Source of the DNA: Silvania confinis
Lineage (GTDB): Bacteria; Pseudomonadota; Gammaproteobacteria; Enterobacterales; Enterobacteriaceae
DNA: 64,000 nucleotides
Assembly: GCF_025564085.1 (NCBI RefSeq)
Contig: NZ_JAMGZJ010000078.1
Coordinates: 62,001-126,000, forward strand
Reading direction: 5' to 3'
The translations under genes and the position numbers were made by a program. The notes beneath the pieces are model-generated. The model saw only the letters and a program-made list of their open reading frames with translations, searched no databases and had not been told where the DNA came from. The number at the start of each line of letters is the position of its first letter. The stretch's first letter is position 1. This document shows positions 49,297-58,324 of this stretch, in pieces.

Positions 49297-50016
49297 ATGG
49301 ATTTTTTTAGCACGCAAAACATTCTGGTCCATATACCGATTGGCGCTGGCGGCTATGATTTGTCATGGATTGAAGCCGTTGGGACGATAGCGGGTCTGCT
49401 CTGCATCTGGCTGGCCAGCCTGGAGAAGATCGTCAACTACGCGTTTGGCCTGGTCAACGTTACGCTGTTTGCCATTATCTTCTTCCAAATCCAGCTGTAT
49501 GCCAGCTTGCTGCTGCAGCTGTTCTTCTTTGTCGCCAATATCTATGGCTGGTACGCCTGGTCGCGGCAGAACAGCCAGCAGGAAGCAGAACTGCAGATCC
49601 GCTGGCTACCCTTGCCAAAGGCGATGGCCTGGCTGGCGGCCTGCGTGGTGGCTATTGGCCTGATGACCGTCTTTATCAACCCGGTGTTTGCGTTCCTGAC
49701 GCGGGTGGCGGTCACGGTGATGACCAGTCTCGGGCTAAATGTCACGATGCCACAGCTACAGCCTGATGCCTTCCCGTTCTGGGATTCCTGCATGATGGTG
49801 CTGTCCATTGCGGCGATGATCCTGATGACCCGCAAGTACGTCGAAAACTGGCTGTTGTGGGTGATCATCAACGTCATCAGCGTGGTGATCTTCGCCCGGC
49901 AGGGTGTCTACGCCATGTCGCTGGAGTACCTGATCCTCACCTTTATCGCCCTGAACGGCAGCCGGATGTGGATTAACAGCGCACGGGAACGGGGTTCTCA
50001 CGCGCTGTCCAGCTAA
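49297..50016 (+). CDS. pnuC: Nicotinamide riboside transporter PnuC
   Basis: A 239-residue inner-membrane facilitator for nicotinamide riboside with seven hydrophobic segments. [11 protein letters not shown] and the WxxWxxxN-type [13 protein letters not shown] segment are typical of PnuC substrate sites. AAAGGAGAAG gives a strong ribosome-binding site. It is co-transcribed with nadA. Its stop overlaps that of convergent zitB. Confidence 0.95.
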   Translation: MDFFSTQNILVHIPIGAGGYDLSWIEAVGTIAGLLCIWLASLEKIVNYAFGLVNVTLFAIIFFQIQLYASLLLQLFFFVANIYGWYAWSRQNSQQEAELQIRWLPLPKAMAWLAACVVAIGLMTVFINPVFAFLTRVAVTVMTSLGLNVTMPQLQPDAFPFWDSCMMVLSIAAMILMTRKYVENWLLWVIINVISVVIFARQGVYAMSLEYLILTFIALNGSRMWINSARERGSHALSS

Positions 50017-50951
50017 TGGTGATGATGGTGTGCATGACCGGCCTGCGCCTCGTTGAGGTGGCAGTCCGGTCCCTGACAGGCGGTGTATTCCATCTGGATG
50101 GTGACATGCGAAATGGCGTAGTTGTGCTCAAGAAAGTGCTGGATACGCCCCAGCAACGCATCATGATCGTGCGGCGGGATCACCTGCACATGCAGGGTCA
50201 TCACCGGTTTTTCCCCAACCATCCAGACGTGAACATGATGCACGTCGCGTACTTCAGGAATAGAGCGATTCAAATTGCGCGTCAACGCCGCAATATCAAG
50301 CGAGGCAGGCGCACCTTCCAGAAGCTCATTGACGCTCTCCTGCAGCAACCGCCAGGCGCTGCGTAACACCAGACACGAGACCAGCACCGAAAGAATCGGG
50401 TCTACCGGCGTCCAGCCCGTCCAGAGGATCACCAGTGCCGCGACAATCGCCCCCACTGAACCCAGCAGGTCCCCGAGTACATGCAATGCCGCGGCACGCA
50501 CGTTAAGGTTTTTCTCTTCACTGCCCCGGTGCAAAATCCAGAACGCCACGATATTCGCTATCAGTCCAGCAACGGCTACCACCATCATGGTGGCACCGGC
50601 GACCGGCTGCGGTTCCATGAAACGCTGAATCGCCTCCCAGACGATAAAAATCGTGATGACGACCAGCGCAATGGCGTTAACGAAGGCGGCCAGGGTGGTC
50701 AGGCGCAGCCAGCCAAACGTGCGGCCCCCGCTCGGGGGTTTGCGGGCAAAAATCACCGCCAGCAGGGCAAAAAGGAGTGCAGCCGCATCCGTCAGCATGT
50801 GACCGGCGTCGGCCAGCAGCGCCAGTGAACCAGAAACCAGTCCGCCAATGACCTCGATAACCATAAAGGAGGCGGTGATGCCGAACGCCAACATTAGCCG
50901 TTTAGCATTTTGATCCTGTGAAGACGGCTCGTGAGAGTGGGTGTGCGCCAT
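50013..50951 (-). CDS. zitB: Zinc/cadmium efflux transporter ZitB
   Basis: A 312-residue cation diffusion facilitator with six transmembrane helices. The metal site is formed by [13 protein letters not shown] helix 2 ([11 protein letters not shown]) and [11 protein letters not shown] in helix 5. Both termini are His-rich (MAHTHSHEP and a GHAHHHHH tail). It exports Zn2+ and Cd2+ in exchange for protons. Confidence 0.95.
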   Translation of the reverse strand: MAHTHSHEPSSQDQNAKRLMLAFGITASFMVIEVIGGLVSGSLALLADAGHMLTDAAALLFALLAVIFARKPPSGGRTFGWLRLTTLAAFVNAIALVVITIFIVWEAIQRFMEPQPVAGATMMVVAVAGLIANIVAFWILHRGSEEKNLNVRAAALHVLGDLLGSVGAIVAALVILWTGWTPVDPILSVLVSCLVLRSAWRLLQESVNELLEGAPASLDIAALTRNLNRSIPEVRDVHHVHVWMVGEKPVMTLHVQVIPPHDHDALLGRIQHFLEHNYAISHVTIQMEYTACQGPDCHLNEAQAGHAHHHHH

Positions 50952-51010
50952 GAAAAATGTCCCGATTCATTATTGTTGTAAGTGTAGAGTTTTTAACATT
51001 TTGCACAAAA

Positions 51011-51034
51011 AATAAAGGAGAGCCAGCGCTCTCC
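51011..51034. terminator. Terminator after ybgS
   Basis: GGAGAGC-CAGC-GCTCTCC (51017-51034). On the minus strand it is followed by TTTATTTTTT, so it ends ybgS 23 bases past its stop; a shorter T tract lies on the other side. Confidence 0.85.
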
Positions 51035-51056
51035 TCTTTTATACATTCATCGTTAA

Positions 51057-51458
51057 TTACTGCGTGGTGCCATCCGTTTTACGTTCGGCATCGTTGCTGT
51101 TGTTATCGACTTTATTGTTCATGTCAGGACATTTACCGTCCTTACACATCGAGTTTTTATGCACTTCATCTTTATCTTTGGTCATGCCGTCATGATTATC
51201 CATGGTTGAGCTGGTGCCATTCGGATGAAGCATCGTCCCGCCGGTGCTGCTGTTGCCGGTATTGATCTGGTTGTTATCAACATTGTTAGGGGCAATGTTC
51301 TCATGTGCGCCAGGTGCAACTGCCCCGGCATCTGCGGCGGCATTGGCCTGACCGTTGCCGTTTGCAGATCCTTGCGCTTGATCGGCCGCCAGTGCCGCAC
51401 CGCTTGCGAGAGTAAGGGTTGCGGTCAGGAAAAGGGTAGTGAGTTTAGTCATTTTCAT
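51057..51458 (-). CDS. ybgS: YbgS, small periplasmic protein
   Basis: A 133-residue protein with a Sec signal peptide cleaved after A24 (AALA|AD). The mature part is hydrophilic, Asn/Asp/Gly-rich and probably disordered, with one Cys pair (MCKDGKCPD). E. coli YbgS is 126 residues, annotated as a homeobox-like or acid-stress-linked protein without firm function. A tandem ATG at 51461 is an alternative start. Confidence 0.88.
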   Translation of the reverse strand: MKMTKLTTLFLTATLTLASGAALAADQAQGSANGNGQANAAADAGAVAPGAHENIAPNNVDNNQINTGNSSTGGTMLHPNGTSSTMDNHDGMTKDKDEVHKNSMCKDGKCPDMNNKVDNNSNDAERKTDGTTQ

Positions 51459-51691
51459 CATGCTGCTCCTGTTCTGGTCATTATGTGCTGGATAACGTCT
51501 TTCCACAGTGCATATGCGAAATCGAGATACCGCTCAGTGGTCAAAGATGCCAGGATCCAAACTTAGGTCAGTATGGAATCGCGATAAAATTAATAAATGC
51601 AGTGTATACAGTTAAAAAGTTTAGGGTGGATCTCGTTTTTCGCTACTTTGTGGCGTTTTTTAAGTGAATTCCAGGATTTATCTGCCTGTAG
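51459..51691. other. ybgS-aroG divergent spacer
   Basis: AT-rich, without a convincing gene. It must contain the ybgS promoter on the minus strand. Nothing else is recognised apart from the TyrR box described next. Confidence 0.5.
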
Positions 51692-51709
51692 TGTAAAAGG
51701 GCGTTTACA
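51692..51709. promoter_or_regulatory. TyrR box of aroG
   Basis: TGTAAA-AGGGCG-TTTACA is a perfect TyrR box, 71 bases before aroG. In E. coli TyrR with phenylalanine or tryptophan represses aroG from a strong box in this position. Confidence 0.88.
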
Positions 51710-51779
51710 CTTCCTGACTGAGCAGTTAGATTGAAAGCATTGCATTCAACTATAAAAGTATGGCAACGCTGGAAAGAAC

Positions 51780-52832
51780 ATGAATTATCAGAATGACGAT
51801 TTACGTATTAAAGAGATCAATGAGTTATTACCGCCTGTCGCGCTCCTGGAGAAGTTTCCCGCCACCGAAAATGCTGCTAACACCGTGTCCCATGCCCGTA
51901 AAGCGATCCACAAGATCCTGAAAGGTAATGACGATCGTTTGTTGGTGGTGATCGGTCCGTGCTCAATTCACGATCCTGTTGCGGCCAAAGAGTACGCGAC
52001 GCGCCTGCTGACGCTACGTGAGGCGCTGAAGGATGAGCTGGAAATCGTCATGCGCGTCTACTTTGAAAAGCCGCGTACCACCGTGGGTTGGAAAGGGCTG
52101 ATTAATGATCCGCATATGGATAACAGCTTCCAGATCAACGATGGCCTGCGTATCGCGCGTAAGCTGCTGCTGGATATTAACGACAGCGGCCTGCCAGCGG
52201 CGGGTGAGTTCCTTGATATGATCACGCCACAGTACATGGCGGACCTGATGAGCTGGGGCGCTATTGGTGCGCGTACCACCGAATCCCAGGTACACCGCGA
52301 GCTGGCATCCGGCCTTTCCTGTCCGGTTGGCTTTAAAAACGGCACCGACGGCACCATCAAAGTGGCTATCGATGCTATCAATGCCGCCGGTGCGCCACAC
52401 TGCTTCCTCTCGGTGACCAAATGGGGTCACTCCGCGATTGTGAACACCAGCGGAAATGGCGATTGCCATATCATTCTGCGCGGCGGTAAAGAGCCGAATT
52501 ACAGCGCGGCGCACGTTGCTGAAGTGAAGACCGGGCTGGACAACGCCGGTCTGGCAGCCCAGGTGATGATCGATTTCAGCCATGCCAACTCCAGCAAGCA
52601 GTACAAAAAGCAGATGGACGTTGGTGCTGACGTTTGCCAGCAGATTGCGGGCGGCGAAAAGGCGATTATTGGCGTGATGATCGAAAGCCATCTGGTGGAA
52701 GGTAATCAGAATCTGGAAGGCAGCGAGCCGCTGGTTTACGGTAAAAGCGTGACCGATGCCTGCATCGGTTGGGAAGATACTGAAACGGTATTGCGCCAGC
52801 TGGCGAACGCGGTAAAAGCCCGTCGCGGCTAA
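51780..52832 (+). CDS. aroG: DAHP synthase, phenylalanine-sensitive
   Basis: A 350-residue class I type enzyme that joins phosphoenolpyruvate and erythrose-4-phosphate, the first step of aromatic biosynthesis. GPCSIHDP (about 60-67), KPRTTVGWKGL (about 97-107), GARTTESQ and MIDFSHANS give substrate and metal contacts. Length equals E. coli AroG, and the N-terminal arm MNYQNDDLRIKEI is of the AroG rather than AroF/AroH type. Confidence 0.96.
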   Translation: MNYQNDDLRIKEINELLPPVALLEKFPATENAANTVSHARKAIHKILKGNDDRLLVVIGPCSIHDPVAAKEYATRLLTLREALKDELEIVMRVYFEKPRTTVGWKGLINDPHMDNSFQINDGLRIARKLLLDINDSGLPAAGEFLDMITPQYMADLMSWGAIGARTTESQVHRELASGLSCPVGFKNGTDGTIKVAIDAINAAGAPHCFLSVTKWGHSAIVNTSGNGDCHIILRGGKEPNYSAAHVAEVKTGLDNAGLAAQVMIDFSHANSSKQYKKQMDVGADVCQQIAGGEKAIIGVMIESHLVEGNQNLEGSEPLVYGKSVTDACIGWEDTETVLRQLANAVKARRG

Positions 52833-52835
52833 AAA

Positions 52836-52897
52836 AATGCCGGAGATTATCCGGCATTCAAAACGTAAGGCCCGGTCATCGCGACCGGGCTTTTTTT
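52836..52897. terminator. Nested convergent terminators of aroG and gpmA
   Basis: AATGCCGG/CCGGCATT (52836-52858) has its T run on the minus strand and ends gpmA. GCCCGGTC/GACCGGGC (52870-52890) has seven T on the plus strand and ends aroG. Each transcript passes the other's hairpin first. Confidence 0.88.
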
Positions 52898-52898
52898 A

Positions 52899-53651
52899 TT
52901 ACTTGGCTTTGCCCTGGTTCGCAACGGCCGCAGCTTTCGCTGCGATTTCGTCTGCGTTACCCAGATAGTAGCGTTTGATTGGGTTGAAGTTTTCGTCGAA
53001 CTCATACACCAGCGGCACGCCGGTTGGGATGTTCAGCTCGAGGATCTCGTCTTCGCCCATCTTATCCAGGTATTTCACCAGCGCACGCAGGGAGTTACCG
53101 TGAGCGGCGATGATCACGCGCTCACCGCTTTTCAGGCGTGGCAGAATGGTTTCGTCCCAGTAAGGCACAACGCGGTCGATGGTCAGCGCCAGGCTCTCAG
53201 TGGTTGGCAGCTCTGCATCAGTCAGTGATGCGTAACGCGGATCGTGGCCCGGGAAGCGCTCGTCATCTTTGGTCAGCTCTGGTGGGGTGATTGCAAAACC
53301 ACGACGCCACTGCTTAACCTGCTCGTCACCGTATTTCTCAGCGGTTTCGGCTTTGTTCAGACCCTGCAGCGCACCGTAGTGACGCTCGTTCAGTTTCCAG
53401 GATTTCTCAACCGGCAGCCAGGCCTGATCCAGTTCGTCAAGAACGTTCCACAGGGTGTGGATGGCACGTTTCAGCACGGAGGTATAAGCAAAGTCGAAGC
53501 TGAAGCCTTCCTCTTTCAGCAGTTTGCCTGCTGCTTTCGCTTCACCAACGCCTTTCTCGGACAGGTCAACATCATACCAACCGGTAAAACGGTTTTCGTT
53601 GTTCCACTGGCTTTCGCCATGACGCACCAGAACCAGCTTAGTTACAGCCAT
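52899..53651 (-). CDS. gpmA: 2,3-bisphosphoglycerate-dependent phosphoglycerate mutase
   Basis: A 250-residue glycolytic enzyme. H11 in [10 protein letters not shown] is the phospho-acceptor, and the second His is in [12 protein letters not shown] near 184. [13 protein letters not shown] and [13 protein letters not shown] [10 protein letters not shown] are family segments. Length equals E. coli GpmA. A Fur-box-like sequence lies upstream. Confidence 0.97.
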   Translation of the reverse strand: MAVTKLVLVRHGESQWNNENRFTGWYDVDLSEKGVGEAKAAGKLLKEEGFSFDFAYTSVLKRAIHTLWNVLDELDQAWLPVEKSWKLNERHYGALQGLNKAETAEKYGDEQVKQWRRGFAITPPELTKDDERFPGHDPRYASLTDAELPTTESLALTIDRVVPYWDETILPRLKSGERVIIAAHGNSLRALVKYLDKMGEDEILELNIPTGVPLVYEFDENFNPIKRYYLGNADEIAAKAAAVANQGKAK

Positions 53652-53684
53652 ATCTTACTCCTCCGAATCAAGCATTATTTGAAT

Positions 53685-53703
53685 GATAACAATTCTCATT
53701 ATA
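53685..53703 (-). promoter_or_regulatory. Fur-box-like operator of gpmA
   Basis: Minus strand TATAATGAGAATTGTTATC matches the 19-bp Fur consensus at about 14-15 positions, 34 bases upstream of the gpmA start. E. coli gpmA has been reported as Fur-regulated. Confidence 0.65.
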
Positions 53704-53831
53704 TTGCCGCAGCTGTGCCGCGGGCAACGCTTAACCCTAACCATAGCGAAAATAGTCCCGCAGTGTAAGATGCTTGTGAATGAGGGGTTGTGATTTTGTC
53801 CGTGAATGGCGCTATTTTCAGCAAGATGGGT

Positions 53832-53855
53832 AAAAAAAACCCTCCTTGCGGAGGG
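53832..53855 (-). terminator. Terminator of the gal operon
   Basis: On the minus strand CCCTCC-GCAA-GGAGGG (53840-53855) followed by eight T residues, 8 bases past the galM stop. Confidence 0.92.
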
Positions 53856-53862
53856 CTGCATT

Positions 53863-54903
53863 TTATTGCGCAATAAAGTGGTATTCGGTGACGCTCAGGT
53901 ACGCCTCACCCGGGCGCAATACGCAGTCCGGCTGCGGCCACTCAGCATGGTTAGGGCTATCCGGTAAAAACTCGCTTTCCAGTGCCAGGCCCTGCCAGTC
54001 ACTGTATTCCCCTTGCTCACGCGCCGGGGTGCCGCCGAGGTAGTTACCCGAATAAAATTGCAGGGCCGGAGCCGTGGTGTACACGGTCATCTGCAGCTGG
54101 TTATCGGCCGACCACAGATGCGCTGCAGGCTGACTGACGTCGCCCTGCGCGTCGAGCAGGAAAGCATGATCGTAACCTTTGACTTTGCGCTGATCGTCAT
54201 CGGCCAGGAAATCTTGCGCGATGACTTTAGCGGTGCGGAAATCAAAGCTGGTATCCGCCACCGGTTTCAGACCGTCCTGCGGGATCCCCATCTCATCGAC
54301 GGGCAGATACGTTTGCGCCAGTAGCTGCAGCTGGTGATTGCGCACGTCGCTGCAGTCGCCGTCGAGGTTGAAGTAGGCGTGGTTAGTCAGGTTGACCGGG
54401 CAGGGCTTGTCCACCGTGGCGCGGTACTCAATGGCGATACGGTTGTCGTCGGTTAAACGATACTGCACGCTTACCGCGCAGTTGCCCGGGTAGCCCTGAT
54501 CGCCGTCGGGGGAGTCGAGTGCCAGTAGCGCTTCGGCATTGTTTTGCTGCACGATCCGCCAGCGGCGTTTATCAAAGCCGTCCGGCCCGCCGTGCAGTTG
54601 GTTTTCGCCCTGACTTGGCAGCAGGGCGTAGCGCGCGCCGTCCAGCTCGAAGCCGCTTTTGGCGATCCGGTTGGCGTAGCGACCTACCGAGGCCCCCAGG
54701 AATGCCGTTTGCTCAACGTACTGTTCCGGAGAGGCGCAGCCGAGCAGCGTTTCGCGCACGCTGCCGTCACTCATCGGGACGCGCGCGGAAAGTAGCGTCG
54801 CGCCCCAGTCCATCACCGTAACCACCATCCCTGCGCTGTTGCGCAGGGTTAACAGGCGATACGGCAGGCCATCCGGGGCGAGGGTGGGGGTTTCTCTTAG
54901 CAC
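53863..54903 (-). CDS. galM: Galactose mutarotase (aldose 1-epimerase)
   Basis: A 346-residue enzyme that interconverts alpha- and beta-D-galactose. [13 protein letters not shown] holds the substrate-binding His/Arg, [10 protein letters not shown] the catalytic His and [15 protein letters not shown] the catalytic Glu. It is the last gene of galETKM and overlaps galK by 7 bases. Confidence 0.96.
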   Translation of the reverse strand: MLRETPTLAPDGLPYRLLTLRNSAGMVVTVMDWGATLLSARVPMSDGSVRETLLGCASPEQYVEQTAFLGASVGRYANRIAKSGFELDGARYALLPSQGENQLHGGPDGFDKRRWRIVQQNNAEALLALDSPDGDQGYPGNCAVSVQYRLTDDNRIAIEYRATVDKPCPVNLTNHAYFNLDGDCSDVRNHQLQLLAQTYLPVDEMGIPQDGLKPVADTSFDFRTAKVIAQDFLADDDQRKVKGYDHAFLLDAQGDVSQPAAHLWSADNQLQMTVYTTAPALQFYSGNYLGGTPAREQGEYSDWQGLALESEFLPDSPNHAEWPQPDCVLRPGEAYLSVTEYHFIAQ

Positions 54904-56045
54904 TGGCCCGCTCCTTGTGAGGCATTGCAGACGTAGAACGTCTCTTTGATGCCGGTTTTGGCTTCGTACTGCTGTTCAACGGCTTGCTGAACCACTGGAA
55001 CTAACGCGTCTGGCACCAGCGCGACGATGCAGCCGCCAAAGCCGCCGCCGGTCATGCGCACGCCACCTTGATCGCCAATCGCGGCTTTCACAATCTCTAC
55101 CAGCGTGTCGATCTGCGGCACGGTGATTTCGAAGTCATCCCGCATTGAAGCATGAGACTGCGCCATCAGCTCGCCCATACGCAGCAGGTCGCCTTTTTCC
55201 AGCGCTGTAGCCGCTTCAACGGTACGGGCGTTCTCGGTCAGGACGTGACGCACGCGTTTTGCCACCACCGGATCCAGCTCATGGGCGACTTTGTTGAACT
55301 CATTGAGCGACACATCGCGCAGGGCGGACTGCTGGAAGAAGCGCGCCCCAGTTTCGCACTGCTCGCGGCGGGTGTTGTACTCACTGCCCACCAGCGTGCG
55401 TTTGAAATTACTGTTGATAATAATGACCGCGGCACCTTTTGGCAGGCTGACCGCTTTTGTGCCCAGTGAACGGCAGTCGATCAGCAGCGCATGGCCTTTT
55501 TTGCCGAGTGCGGAGATCAGCTGATCCATAATGCCGCAGTTGCAGCCGACGAACTGGTTTTCTGCTTCCTGGCCATTCAGGGCGATTTGCGCCCCGTCCA
55601 GCGGCAGATGATACAGCTGCTGGAAGACGGTGCCGACCGCCACTTCCAGCGAGGCGGACGAGCTTAAACCTGCGCCCTGCGGGACGTTACCGCTGATCAC
55701 CAGATCCGCGCCGCCGAAGTTTTTGTTCCGTTTTTGCAGGTGCTTCACCACGCCGCGCACGTAGTTTGACCACTGCTGGGTGTCGTGGGCAACAATCGGT
55801 GCATCCAGCGAAAATTCATCGATCTGGTTGTCGTAATCGGCGGCGATCACGCGCACTTTTCGATCATCACGTTTGGCACAGCTGATCACCGTCTGGTAAT
55901 CAATGGCACAGGGCAGGACAAAACCGTCGTTGTAGTCGGTGTGTTCCCCGATCAAGTTCACGCGGCCAGGGGCCTGAATGGCGTGGGTGGCAGGGTAGCC
56001 GAACGTTTCAGCAAACAGGGCGTGGGTTTTATCTTTCAGACTCAT
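54897..56045 (-). CDS. galK: Galactokinase
   Basis: A 382-residue GHMP kinase that phosphorylates galactose to galactose-1-phosphate. The galactose signature is [19 protein letters not shown] (about 28-46), the ATP loop is [17 protein letters not shown], and the catalytic Asp is in [21 protein letters not shown] is the third GHMP motif. It starts 2 bases after galT. Confidence 0.97.
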   Translation of the reverse strand: MSLKDKTHALFAETFGYPATHAIQAPGRVNLIGEHTDYNDGFVLPCAIDYQTVISCAKRDDRKVRVIAADYDNQIDEFSLDAPIVAHDTQQWSNYVRGVVKHLQKRNKNFGGADLVISGNVPQGAGLSSSASLEVAVGTVFQQLYHLPLDGAQIALNGQEAENQFVGCNCGIMDQLISALGKKGHALLIDCRSLGTKAVSLPKGAAVIIINSNFKRTLVGSEYNTRREQCETGARFFQQSALRDVSLNEFNKVAHELDPVVAKRVRHVLTENARTVEAATALEKGDLLRMGELMAQSHASMRDDFEITVPQIDTLVEIVKAAIGDQGGVRMTGGGFGGCIVALVPDALVPVVQQAVEQQYEAKTGIKETFYVCNASQGAGQC

Positions 56046-56047
56046 TG

Positions 56048-57094
56048 TTATTCTCCGGATTCGCGAAAATGGACATCGCTCACTGCTCGCAGGCGCAGAG
56101 CGGCCTGTTCTGCCGTCAGGTCGCGCTGGGTCTCTGCCAGCATCTCGTAGCCAACCATAAATTTGCGCACGGTCGCAGAACGCAGCAGCGGCGGATAGAA
56201 GTGGGCATGCAGCTGCCAGTGCTGATTGTCCTGGTCATTAAACGGCGCGCCGTGCCAGCCCATGGAATAGGGGAATGAGCACTGGAACAGGTTGTCGTAA
56301 CGACTGGTCAGTTTTTTCAGCGCCAGCGCGAGGTCGCTGCGCTGCGCCTCACTCAGATCGGTGATACGCAGCACGTGGGCTTTCGGCAGCAACAGGGTTT
56401 CGAACGGCCATGCTGCCCAGTAAGGCACCACCGCCAGCCAGTGCTCGGTTTCCACCACGGTGCGGCTACCGTCTGCCAGCTCGCGCTGGGCGTAATCCAC
56501 CAGCATCGGCGAACCGTGTTCGGCGTAATGCGCCTGCTGCAGGCGATCTTCGCGCTCGGCTTCATTTGGCAGGAAGCTGTTGGCCCACACCTGGCCATGC
56601 GGATGCGGGTTGGAGCAGCCCATCGCCGCACCTTTGTTCTCGAACACCTGGATCCACGGGTAGGTTTTGCCGAGCTCGGCGGTCTGCTCCTGCCAGGTTT
56701 TAACCACCTCGGTCAGGGCCTCGACGCTCAGTTCCGGCAGCGTTTTGCTGTGATCCGGTGAAAAACAGATAACCCGGCTGGTGCCACGCGCACTTTCGCA
56801 GCGCATCAGCGGATCGCCGCTTTGCGGTGCGTCGGGGGTATCAGTCATCAGCGCGGCAAAGTCGTTGGTGAAAACGTAAGTGCCTTTGTAATCAGGGTTG
56901 ATATCGCCGGTGACGCGGGTATTGCCTGGACAGAGGAAACAGTCCGGATCGTGCTGCGGCAGCGTCTGTTTTGCCGGCGTCTCCTGCGCCCCTTGCCACG
57001 GGCGTTTGGCACGATGTGGCGAGACCAGGATCCATTGCCCGGTTAACGGGTTAAATCGACGATGCGGGTGATCGACGGGGTTAAATTGAGTCAT
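56048..57094 (-). CDS. galT: Galactose-1-phosphate uridylyltransferase
   Basis: A 348-residue enzyme that swaps UMP between UDP-glucose and galactose-1-phosphate. The active-site motif is [10 protein letters not shown], with the nucleophilic His in HPH. Zn/Fe-binding Cys pairs are in DCFLCPGN (about 52-55). The preceding codon is GTG (57097); the ATG at 57094 gives the E. coli length. It lies 9 bases after galE. Confidence 0.97.
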   Translation of the reverse strand: MTQFNPVDHPHRRFNPLTGQWILVSPHRAKRPWQGAQETPAKQTLPQHDPDCFLCPGNTRVTGDINPDYKGTYVFTNDFAALMTDTPDAPQSGDPLMRCESARGTSRVICFSPDHSKTLPELSVEALTEVVKTWQEQTAELGKTYPWIQVFENKGAAMGCSNPHPHGQVWANSFLPNEAEREDRLQQAHYAEHGSPMLVDYAQRELADGSRTVVETEHWLAVVPYWAAWPFETLLLPKAHVLRITDLSEAQRSDLALALKKLTSRYDNLFQCSFPYSMGWHGAPFNDQDNQHWQLHAHFYPPLLRSATVRKFMVGYEMLAETQRDLTAEQAALRLRAVSDVHFRESGE

Positions 57095-57103
57095 CACAGA
57101 TCC

Positions 57104-58120
57104 TTAATCTGAATATCCCTGCGGGTGGCGTGACTGCCAGCGCCAGGTGTCCTGCGCCATTTCATCCAGCGTGCGCGAGACGCGCCAGTTCAGCTCTTTC
57201 TCTGCTTTGGTGGCGTCGGCCCAGTAGGCTGGCAGGTCGCCGTCGCGGCGTGGGGCAAAGTGATACGCCACCGGTTTGCCACAGGCGGTACTGAACGCAT
57301 TGACCACATCCAGCACGCTGCTGCCAACGCCCGCGCCGAGGTTATAAATATGGACGCCGGGTTTATCCGCCAGCTGCTGCATCGCTGCCACGTGACCTTC
57401 AGCGAGATCCATCACATGAATATAGTCGCGCACGCCGGTGCCGTCCGGGGTCGGATAGTCGTTACCGAATATCGCCAGCGAGTCGCGACGGCCCACGGCC
57501 ACCTGGGCGATGTACGGCATCAGGTTATTCGGAATGCCCTGCGGATCTTCGCCCATGTCGCCTGACGGATGTGCGCCTACCGGGTTGAAATAACGCAGCA
57601 GGGCGATACTCCAGTCCGGCTGCGCTTTTTGCAGATCCGTCAGGATCTCTTCCACCATCAGTTTACTTTTGCCGTACGGGCTTTGCGGGGTGCCGGTCGG
57701 GAAGCTTTCGGCATACGGAATTTGTGGCTGGTCGCCATAGACGGTCGCGGAAGAGCTGAAGATAAAGTTTTTCACGCCTGCTGCGCGCATGGCGGAGATT
57801 AAGCGCAGCGTGCCGTTGACGTTGTTGTCGTAATATTCCAGCGGTTTGGCGACCGACTCACCGACGGCTTTCAGTCCGGCAAAGTGGATCACCGTGTCGA
57901 TCGCGTGATCGTGCAGGATCTCCGCCATCAGCGCTTCGTTACGAATATCGCCTTCGATAAAGGTGGGTTGTTTACCGGCAAGGCGCTCCATGACCGGCAG
58001 CACGCTACGTTTACTGTTGCACAGATTATCGAGGATGATGACGTCGTGACCGTTTTGCAGCAGTTGCACACAGGTATGACTTCCTATGTAACCGCTACCA
58101 CCTGTTACCAGAACTCGCAT
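57104..58120 (-). CDS. galE: UDP-glucose 4-epimerase
   Basis: A 338-residue short-chain dehydrogenase-type epimerase with NAD bound at GGSGYIGSHT (7-16). The catalytic S/Y/K set is in SSSATVYG and YGKSKLMVEE (Y149, K153). It is the first gene of galETKM. The frame is open 14 codons upstream, but MRVLVTGG is the family start. The internal gal operator lies inside its first codons. Confidence 0.97.
   Translation of the reverse strand: MRVLVTGGSGYIGSHTCVQLLQNGHDVIILDNLCNSKRSVLPVMERLAGKQPTFIEGDIRNEALMAEILHDHAIDTVIHFAGLKAVGESVAKPLEYYDNNVNGTLRLISAMRAAGVKNFIFSSSATVYGDQPQIPYAESFPTGTPQSPYGKSKLMVEEILTDLQKAQPDWSIALLRYFNPVGAHPSGDMGEDPQGIPNNLMPYIAQVAVGRRDSLAIFGNDYPTPDGTGVRDYIHVMDLAEGHVAAMQQLADKPGVHIYNLGAGVGSSVLDVVNAFSTACGKPVAYHFAPRRDGDLPAYWADATKAEKELNWRVSRTLDEMAQDTWRWQSRHPQGYSD
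58086..58101. promoter_or_regulatory. Internal gal operator (OI)
   Basis: GTGGTAGCGGTTACAT on the minus strand, within galE codons 7-12. It matches the GalR/GalS operator pattern and the E. coli OI position. Confidence 0.8.
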
Positions 58121-58157
58121 ATTTCGCTCCATTGGGCTTGTGGTATGAGATAATCCT

Positions 58158-58197
58158 AGCATACCAGAGAGCGAAAAAGTGTGACACGGGATAAATT
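58158..58197 (-). promoter_or_regulatory. gal promoter with CRP half-site
   Basis: The minus strand has -10 TATGCT (58158-58163) and, upstream, TGTCACACTTTTTCGC (about 58172-58187), close to the recalled E. coli gal CRP site centred near -41. Overlapping P1/P2 use as in E. coli is likely but not provable here. Confidence 0.75.
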
Positions 58198-58198
58198 A

Positions 58199-58214
58199 GT
58201 GGAATCGTTTACAC
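58199..58214. promoter_or_regulatory. External gal operator (OE)
   Basis: GTGTAAACGATTCCAC on the minus strand, as recalled for the E. coli GalR/GalS external operator. Together with OI 113 bases away it allows repression by DNA looping. Confidence 0.88.
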
Positions 58215-58293
58215 TGCGCGGAGACGCGCATTCCATCCGGTTATGAAGGATTATAAATCAAACGGATAGCGAGATGATGTTGCAGGTTATCTG

Positions 58294-58321
58294 AAAAGCG
58301 CCGGGGTCTGGCCCCCGGCGC
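58294..58321 (-). terminator. Terminator of modF
   Basis: On the minus strand GCGCCGGGG pairs with CCCCGGCGC (58298-58321), followed by TTTTC. It lies 4 bases past the modF stop and shields the gal promoter from modEF transcription. Confidence 0.85.
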
Positions 58322-58324
58322 GAT

